NCBI GenBank assembly: GCA_938002705.1
Contig: CALLAG010000169.1
Span: 1 to 20,766, forward strand
Origin: an uncultured Saprospiraceae bacterium
GTDB taxonomy: Bacteria > Bacteroidota > Bacteroidia > Chitinophagales > Saprospiraceae
Direction: 5' to 3'
Length of the DNA: 20,766 bases
Shown here: piece by piece, positions 15,835 through 20,766 of the stretch
Position numbering within the stretch: position 1 is the first letter of the stretch
Layout: every line of letters begins with the position of its first letter
Program-made: the position numbers and the translations under genes
Notes under the pieces: generated by a model
Seen by the model: only the letters and a program-made list of their open reading frames with translations
The model's database searches: none
What the model was told of the DNA's origin: nothing

Positions 15835-15886
15835 AAGGTATTAACTTTATAATGTTTAGACATTTAATGAGTTAATACCTTTTTTT
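15835..15886 (+). terminator. Strong intrinsic terminator after the Kelch gene
   Basis: A perfect 12-bp stem, AAGGTATTAACT at 15835-15846 and AGTTAATACCTT at 15870-15881, encloses a second small hairpin (AATGT at 15851-15855, loop TTAG, ACATT at 15860-15864). A seven-T run covers 15880-15886. It begins 23 bases past the stop codon and is oriented for the plus strand only. The rest of the gap up to 16048 holds an 11-base palindrome AGTATTATACT at 15967-15977 and an eight-T run (15945-15952), but no gene. Confidence 0.88.
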
Positions 15887-16048
15887 ATGCCTGTTGGAGA
15901 GGGGTTTTATACCGATGGCAGTATAATGTCCACCACAAATGATATTTTTTTTATAAATGTGTATCGAGTATTATACTAAAATCAATAGGTACATCAAGTC
16001 TTGCAATTAGTCTTTAGACGCTATAGATTATGGCTCTTAAGATCGCTT

Positions 16049-16600
16049 CTACATAAAGATCCATTCGTCAAAATACTTCAGGAATATCTTAGCCAGATTC
16101 TCAGCATCAGATATAGCTCTATGTTGCTTACCTGTAAACTCATAGCCTTCCCTTATCACTATTTTCTTGAGCGTACCACTTACTGCTTTGCCTTTGATTC
16201 TATTATACTGCGCCTTCAGATTATCGTAAGTATTCAATAAGTTATCATCTAACTTATGCAGATGGACCTCGCTTAAGAATATCTTTATATCATTATTACC
16301 CCATGAGCAGAGATAGTAATCCGTCTCAAAAGCCTCTGCCCACTCCATAAACTCCTGAAAAACGTGTGGAAACGTACGAGCATTATTGACTTGTTCTTGA
16401 CTTATGGATGTGAGTTTTTTGCAGAAACCTGATAGCCTTAGATTAATCGTAGGCTTTACAAATCTTTCAAACCTTCCCGTCTCTTCGCCATATTGATTGA
16501 TCTTGACTGCCCCTATTTCTATAATCTCATTATAGCCCTTAGGCGGTCTACCTAACCAGCACGTCGCTTCAAGATCAAAAATTATGTAGTTTACTGCCAA
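16049..16600 (-). CDS. DEDDh 3'-5' exonuclease (Eri1/KapD-like)
   Basis: The 183-residue protein is a single DnaQ-fold exonuclease domain. The four acidic metal ligands and the general base are visible: D9 and E11 in IIFDLEATCW, D104 in SWGNNDIKIF, and H160 and D165 in KQHRAISDAENLAKIF. The Trp after the first motif and the long LSGFCKKLTSISQEQV segment (56-71) fit the Eri1/KapD branch, which acts on structured or single-stranded RNA or DNA; the substrate here is unknown. The start is a TTG at 16600: an in-frame TAA lies four codons upstream and there is no ATG before the conserved strand. It follows the PlsB-like gene by 49 bp and is probably the last gene of the engB transcript. Confidence 0.88.
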   Translation of the reverse strand: MAVNYIIFDLEATCWLGRPPKGYNEIIEIGAVKINQYGEETGRFERFVKPTINLRLSGFCKKLTSISQEQVNNARTFPHVFQEFMEWAEAFETDYYLCSWGNNDIKIFLSEVHLHKLDDNLLNTYDNLKAQYNRIKGKAVSGTLKKIVIREGYEFTGKQHRAISDAENLAKIFLKYFDEWIFM

Positions 16601-16649
16601 AAAATAATATTATAAATATCTAATTAAAATAACCTGTCGGTAAGAATTA

Positions 16650-18302
16650 CTACTTAGTAATCTCATAGTGTTCTAATTTGTTGTGATAATAATATAACAA
16701 CTTAAGGTCACCACTTGATAGAAGATTATTGTCTATCTTATATACGGGCTTCTGGGTATGATATATTCCTAAATGATATAAGCCGTCATTGTATATCGCA
16801 TCTACACCTTCATCGAATATAGGTGTAAATTTAGGTTTATTATCCATAGTCTCTAAGAATGATATAGCTAACAATATCTTTCTTTTGACATCGTCAGCCG
16901 GCACTTCTATATTTTTAGTAGGGATTTTTAGAACTTCAAATAAGTCAGCGTCAGGGTTCATATCCTCGATACAAGAGAACATTGCGTAAGCTAATATATG
17001 ACTCGATAAGATGACATTCTCATTCTTAAATGATTCCAGTATTTTCTCAGCCAAAATTCTCGTATATATAGACTCCCTCTGATTATCTACATTAAGAACA
17101 TCATCAGATGTAAAGTAGTTCTTAACATCTACAGGCTGCCCTCTATGATCATAGCTCTCCCCTCCTTCATCCACTTCATTACCTAATACATCCATAGGTT
17201 TGCCTATGGATACATATATCTCAGAGTCATACTTTCTTAAGTTTTTCATGAGCTTAAAAAATGCGCCTAACTTAGAACTTTTGCTTTTGGACCTTGCATA
17301 TTTTTCTCTACCCGTTACTCTTAAGTGCTGATCTATAAGGCCTTTAGCTTCGAATACAAAGTGATAACTCACTGCCATAGGTACTACGAATATCTTCTGA
17401 GGCACATCTTTGATGATACAATAGCGCTGTGCATCTATCACTGAATTAAGCAATCCTAACTTTAGCTTATCTTCTATAGCACCACTTCTGGACCTCGTTC
17501 CTCCAGGGAAGAATATATGATTAACACCTTCTATGAGAGACAGACTCGCCATGCTCTTAAGTGTCTCAAGATATATCGGATTTTTCTTACGTCTATCTAC
17601 ACGATAAGCACCCAATCTATTGATGAAGTAAGCTACTAATTCGTAATCATAAAGATTAAGTCCTGCACCATATGCAAAAGCTGGAATACCTAACTTCATG
17701 TCTACAGTGTAACCTATAAGCGCAGAATCAAGATTACTATAATGGGTAGGAACGATAACGACTGTACCTTTATTAAAAAGTTTTCTCACCTCATCTACAC
17801 ATCCATCTACCTTAATCTTCTTTCTTACATCGTCTCTATTACCCCATATGCCTTTATGCTTTCTACCCCATCCATTATTAAGGATCCGCTTGAATAGGGA
17901 CGTAAGAAACTTTCTTGCAAATTTGAATGTCTTGGGGTTGAAGTCTCCCAATATCTCTTCTGAATATCTGTGGACCACTCTCTTGAGTATCTTAACTTGT
18001 TCTCTGTCAGGGTTTTCGGTGGTTTTAGAATTTTCTAATTCTTTAGATAAAGAATTCCAATAGGCATTCTCATCCGATGGGTCGACTTTCCACGGATTAT
18101 TACGAGATCTTTGCTGCTCGAGGTATATCGTTTTAGTCAGTAATTCCAGAGCAGAGTTGCTAGAATTATGTAATCTATCTAAGGTAAAATCAATAAGCCT
18201 AGCTATAAACCCATCTCTATCCTTAGCAAATTGGTCTATCGGCCAATCTTCTAAAGATGGTATTATATGCGGCAAGTTCTCAGCTTTATCGACAAGTGTC
18301 AT
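16650..18302 (-). CDS. PlsB-like glycerolipid acyltransferase with altered block III
   Basis: The 550-residue protein has the PlsB/PlsC acyltransferase core in its middle third. Block I is H187-YSNL-D192 (catalytic HX4D), block II is GAYRVDRR (231-238), block III is FPGGTRSRSG (265-274) and block IV is VVPMA (306-310). The long arms on both sides, without membrane segments, and the RSRSG ending of block III fit the glycerol-3-phosphate acyltransferase (PlsB) side of the family, although it is much shorter than the 807-residue E. coli PlsB. The usual Glu of block III (FxEG) is Gly here (G267, codon GGA), which is a change at a residue implicated in substrate binding. The likely role is acylation of glycerol 3-phosphate or lysophosphatidic acid on the inner membrane. 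It follows engB by 13 bp, so the two are co-transcribed. Confidence 0.85.
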   Translation of the reverse strand: MTLVDKAENLPHIIPSLEDWPIDQFAKDRDGFIARLIDFTLDRLHNSSNSALELLTKTIYLEQQRSRNNPWKVDPSDENAYWNSLSKELENSKTTENPDREQVKILKRVVHRYSEEILGDFNPKTFKFARKFLTSLFKRILNNGWGRKHKGIWGNRDDVRKKIKVDGCVDEVRKLFNKGTVVIVPTHYSNLDSALIGYTVDMKLGIPAFAYGAGLNLYDYELVAYFINRLGAYRVDRRKKNPIYLETLKSMASLSLIEGVNHIFFPGGTRSRSGAIEDKLKLGLLNSVIDAQRYCIIKDVPQKIFVVPMAVSYHFVFEAKGLIDQHLRVTGREKYARSKSKSSKLGAFFKLMKNLRKYDSEIYVSIGKPMDVLGNEVDEGGESYDHRGQPVDVKNYFTSDDVLNVDNQRESIYTRILAEKILESFKNENVILSSHILAYAMFSCIEDMNPDADLFEVLKIPTKNIEVPADDVKRKILLAISFLETMDNKPKFTPIFDEGVDAIYNDGLYHLGIYHTQKPVYKIDNNLLSSGDLKLLYYYHNKLEHYEITK

Positions 18303-18315
18303 ATCGTAAAAATGC

Positions 18316-18909
18316 CTATTTATTATTTATTTCTTCAATAAAAGCTAATATGTCTTCGCCCCCGGTCCTATTTACAGTACTGGTCCTAAAAGTCTTAGGT
18401 AAATACTCCCAATGTTCTAATAATTCGCTTTCTATCGTTTCTATGTGTGCATCTATTTCTGAGTCTTTGACCTTATCTATCTTAGTATATACAAGTGCAT
18501 GGGGTATTTCTTTGACTCCGAGCCAATTAAGAAATTTCAAGTCAACGCTCTGTAGTTTGTGCCGACTATCTATTAGAGAGAATACACAATAGACTTGGTG
18601 CCTTTTCATCAAAAAGTAGTTCATACTACGCTGCCATTTCTCTCTTACTTTCTTAGATATCTTAGCGTAACCATATCCCGGAAGATCTACAAGATACCAG
18701 CTATTGTTAATAAGAAAGTAGTTAAATGTCTGTGTCTTACCTGGCGTAGAGGATATACGAGCCAAATCATTCCTACCCGTTATCAGATTAATAAGAGATG
18801 ACTTCCCTACATTAGATCTACCTATAAAAGCATACTCTGGTAATCCTGTCGTAGGACACTGTTCCTCCTTCTCAAAACTCCCTATAAACTCTATATCCCT
18901 GATTATCAT
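18316..18909 (-). CDS. engB: Ribosome biogenesis GTP-binding protein EngB/YsxC
   Basis: EngB is an essential small TRAFAC-class GTPase that assists late assembly of the 50S ribosomal subunit. The 197-residue protein is of normal length and has all G motifs: G1 GRSNVGKSS (30-38), G2 region STPGKTQTFNYF (54-65), G3 DLPGYGYA (75-82), G4 TKIDK (142-146) and a C-terminal G5-like RTSTVNRTGGED. The GYGYAKISKKVREKW switch II stretch is typical of the family. The start is the ATG at 18909. It is the first gene of a minus-strand run with the PlsB-like acyltransferase and the exonuclease, and is divergent from a beta-barrel gene across 102 bp. Confidence 0.97.
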   Translation of the reverse strand: MIIRDIEFIGSFEKEEQCPTTGLPEYAFIGRSNVGKSSLINLITGRNDLARISSTPGKTQTFNYFLINNSWYLVDLPGYGYAKISKKVREKWQRSMNYFLMKRHQVYCVFSLIDSRHKLQSVDLKFLNWLGVKEIPHALVYTKIDKVKDSEIDAHIETIESELLEHWEYLPKTFRTSTVNRTGGEDILAFIEEINNK

Positions 18910-19011
18910 ATTAAAAAAATTGCATTATAATGTAACACTTTATGTACCATAAGTCGTTATATGTCTTAGTCACCCCAAAGAGATCAATTCTTTTCAATAA
19001 AAATATAAACT

Positions 19012-19638
19012 ATGAAAAAGTTAATCATTCTTATTTCAACTTGTTTTCTCTTATTACCTCGAGCTGAAGCTCAAGTTCAATTCGGAGCTAAATTTGGGAT
19101 ACATTCCTTTGATCTTAACTCCCCTTCTGACATTATAACCCCTGATAATGAGAACATTATGTTCTCTGATGCAAAGATAGGTTTTCAAGGCGGTATATAT
19201 AGTAAAATACAATTAGGAGGCTTATTCTTAGAACCAAGATTAATGTTGCATTCTACTTCCGTAGAGTACACTTTCAGCGGAGATAATGGCGGTATTGTCA
19301 ATAATGTCGTCAATGAAAATTTTACAAACCTCGATATACCACTACTTGTAGGCTTAGACCTAGCTCTGATAGACATCTACGCTGGTCCTGTTGCACACTT
19401 ACATCTCAATACATCTTCAGACCTATTTGACTGGTCAGGATATGATGAGCGATTCGATACTGCGCAGTTTGGATTTAGAATAGGTACAGGCATTGATATC
19501 GGAAAAATAAACGTAGGCTTAGAATATGAGGGAAATTTCTCAAAATTCGGTGAGCATATCACTATTGCTGGAGAAGAATTCAGCTTCGATTCAAGACCAA
19601 GTCGCTTAATTCTTAATATCGGGATAAGGATATTCTAG
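19012..19638 (+). CDS. Small outer-membrane beta-barrel protein (PorT/OMP_b-brl family-like)
   Basis: The 208-residue protein has a signal peptide (MKKLIILISTCFLLLPRAEA, residues 1-20, then QVQFGAKFG). The mature part alternates amphipathic strands (FGAKFGIHSFDL, KIGFQGGIYSKIQLGGLFLEPRLML, split here at its key stretch GFQGGIYSKIQ) with acidic turns and ends in a strand finishing with Phe (LILNIGIRIF), the usual C-terminal signal of outer-membrane barrels. The N-terminal GAKFGI, LFLEPRLMLHS and VGLDLALIDIYAGPVAHL stretches match the general eight-strand OMP_b-brl pattern common in this phylum. The function is unknown. It is divergent from engB and has its own terminator, so it is probably monocistronic. 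Confidence 0.85.
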   Translation: MKKLIILISTCFLLLPRAEAQVQFGAKFGIHSFDLNSPSDIITPDNENIMFSDAKIGFQGGIYSKIQLGGLFLEPRLMLHSTSVEYTFSGDNGGIVNNVVNENFTNLDIPLLVGLDLALIDIYAGPVAHLHLNTSSDLFDWSGYDERFDTAQFGFRIGTGIDIGKINVGLEYEGNFSKFGEHITIAGEEFSFDSRPSRLILNIGIRIF

Positions 19639-19711
19639 AGAGTTGGCATCATTATTGAAATAAGAGTATTGCTTAAATTATAAGTTAGTTAAAGCAACTG
19701 TTAAAACCAAC

Positions 19712-19749
19712 AAAGAGAACCTGAGTACAGACTTGGGTTCTCTTTTTTT
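19712..19749 (+). terminator. Intrinsic terminator after the beta-barrel gene
   Basis: AAAGAGAACC at 19712-19721 pairs perfectly with GGTTCTCTTT at 19736-19745, with a 14-base loop, and the run of seven T residues covers 19743-19749. It lies about 75 bases past the stop. The following 120 bases up to the nuclease stop codon contain only a 6-bp hairpin (AAGATC/GATCTT, 19781-19799) without a T-run. Confidence 0.85.
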
Positions 19750-19869
19750 ATGCCTTGTGGTGAGCGACAACAGTTAGAGAAAGATCTGAGAGCGATCTTG
19801 TCCACAGTTTATTATCAGATTAATGGTTATTAGGATAATTGACTGGCGGGATGTCATACGCTATACTAA

Positions 19870-20766
19870 CTACTTTTGATTATTATCTAATCGGTCTATC
19901 TCTTTTTTCATTTCAGCTATAAGTTGTTCTTCAGTAGGGAGATACAATTGATATTGACTTGACACTATGGTCTTATTATTTTCTGGCAGGGAGATTTTTA
20001 CCATCGCCTCATTCTTAGCTGCACACAGTAATATCCCTATTGTTGCGTTTTCAGCTTCCGATTTTTCTATGCGATCGTAATAGTTTACATACATCTGTAA
20101 CTGTCCTAAATCTTGATGAGTCAACTTATGTGTCTTAATTTCAATGATCACGAAACATTGGAGCAATCTATTATAGAATACAAGGTCTACAAAAAAATCA
20201 TCTCCATCGATATGAAGCCTCTTCTGACGAGTCACAAATGAGAACCCATTCCCTAACTCAAGTATAAAATCCTGAAGCTGGTTGATGATTGCGCTTTCTA
20301 AATCTTTCTCGTAATAAGCTGACTCTTTCTTAAGTCCCAAGAACTCTAAGACCATCGGATCTTTTATAATATCTGATGGACTGATAGGATCTTTTTCATT
20401 GCGAGCCACAGACAAGACGGACTCTATATCATTACTTTTTAGTAGCCGTTCGAATAAGTGACTATTGATTTGTCTTTCGAGTTGTCGGGTGGACCAGTTG
20501 TTCTTTGCTGTTTCTGCTATGTAAAACTCTCTTTTGTCTTGATTATCAATCGGTAACAGTAGTTTATAGTGAGTCCAACTGAATTGTGTCTGCAATGCGG
20601 ACACAATTGGAAAAACCTTATAAAACTGTACACACCAATATAATTGTCGGACAGAAAATCCGCTGCCAAATTGAGGTTGTAATTCCTGAGAGATGGATTT
20701 GATTAAGAAATCACCGTAACCAGCTCGTTCTCTACCCTCTTGCTCTTCTTCAAATATCACCTCACC
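19870..20766 (-). CDS. YhcG/DUF1016-family PD-(D/E)XK nuclease (N-terminus cut by window edge)
   Basis: The frame is open from the right edge to the stop at 19870, giving 298 codons. The GTG at 20760 lies within the conserved stretch GEVIFEEEQEGRERAGYG, so the true start lies outside; the family is usually about 340-370 residues. Numbering from the first whole codon in the window, the N-terminal helical DUF1016_N region contains FSVRQLYWCVQFYKVFP and the SWTHYKLLL motif. The nuclease domain follows, with D194 in DFFVDLVFYNR and E209-x-K211 in VIIEIKTHKL, then a conserved LGQLQMYVNYYD. All PD-(D/E)XK residues seen are intact. By family knowledge the proteins are found near restriction-modification and mobile genes, but nothing in this window shows such a partner. 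Confidence 0.9.
   Translation of the reverse strand, partial: GEVIFEEEQEGRERAGYGDFLIKSISQELQPQFGSGFSVRQLYWCVQFYKVFPIVSALQTQFSWTHYKLLLPIDNQDKREFYIAETAKNNWSTRQLERQINSHLFERLLKSNDIESVLSVARNEKDPISPSDIIKDPMVLEFLGLKKESAYYEKDLESAIINQLQDFILELGNGFSFVTRQKRLHIDGDDFFVDLVFYNRLLQCFVIIEIKTHKLTHQDLGQLQMYVNYYDRIEKSEAENATIGILLCAAKNEAMVKISLPENNKTIVSSQYQLYLPTEEQLIAEMKKEIDRLDNNQK

Noticed and set aside
15920..15977. AGTATAAT / ATTATACT inverted repeat downstream of the Kelch terminator
   Set aside because: Only 8 bp with a 42-base loop; the shorter palindrome at 15967-15977 explains one arm and no gene starts nearby.
19781..19799. AAGATC/GATCTT hairpin between the beta-barrel terminator and the nuclease
   Set aside because: A 6-bp stem with no T-run on either strand; too weak to call as a terminator for the nuclease gene.
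1..20766. Search by eye for tRNA genes, rRNA, CRISPR arrays, insertion sequences and integrase or transposase genes
   Set aside because: No cloverleaf-like sequence, regularly spaced repeats, terminal inverted repeats with transposase, or recombinase motifs were seen; this is a reading by eye and not a profile search.

Overview
The window is AT-rich chromosomal DNA from a member of the Bacteroidota, most likely near the Saprospiria/Chitinophagia (the phylum is well supported, the class is a guess). The phylum evidence is a SusC/RagA TonB-linked receptor, two secreted proteins with type IX secretion C-terminal domains (one type B/gliding-motility-like, one type A/Por-tail-like), the short phosphatidylserine decarboxylase, a zinc-finger-less topoisomerase I, and a near-absence of Shine-Dalgarno sequences. 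Most genes are intact. Both window edges cut a gene: the C-terminus of the SusC protein on the left and the N-terminus of a YhcG/DUF1016 nuclease on the right.

Layout. 2-2557 (-) is the partial SusC receptor, followed by pdxJ (-). Divergent from pdxJ is a plus-strand envelope-lipid cluster: cdsA and psd (4-bp overlap), then surE, a small membrane protein and lpxB, ending at a hairpin terminator that faces topA. topA (-) carries a Lys/Ala-rich tail and has a well-formed Bacteroidota -7 promoter element. A secreted DUF6794 protein (-) and a DUF2867-type SDR protein (-) follow. Next come two plus-strand secreted proteins: a type B sorted protein with a Rossmann-like N-terminus plus four cysteine-paired repeats, and a Kelch-propeller protein that ends at a strong terminator. 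A minus-strand run of engB, a PlsB-like acyltransferase and a DEDDh exonuclease comes next. Then there is a plus-strand outer-membrane beta-barrel protein with its own terminator, and finally the truncated YhcG-type nuclease (-).

How they work together. CdsA makes CDP-diacylglycerol and Psd makes phosphatidylethanolamine; PssA, the step between them, is not in the window. LpxB makes the lipid A disaccharide, and the PlsB-like protein probably acylates a glycerolipid precursor, so envelope lipid assembly is the main theme. Surface and secretion genes (SusC, two T9SS substrates, one small barrel) are the second theme. PdxJ (vitamin B6), TopA (supercoiling) and EngB (ribosome assembly) are housekeeping.

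I saw no tRNA, rRNA, CRISPR array, insertion sequence or complete defence system. No intergenic stretch exceeds about 255 bases. The least conventional material is the N-terminal domain and repeats of the type B surface protein, the Glu-to-Gly change in block III of the PlsB-like acyltransferase, the unassigned membrane protein between surE and lpxB, and the inverted repeat lying on the topA promoter.
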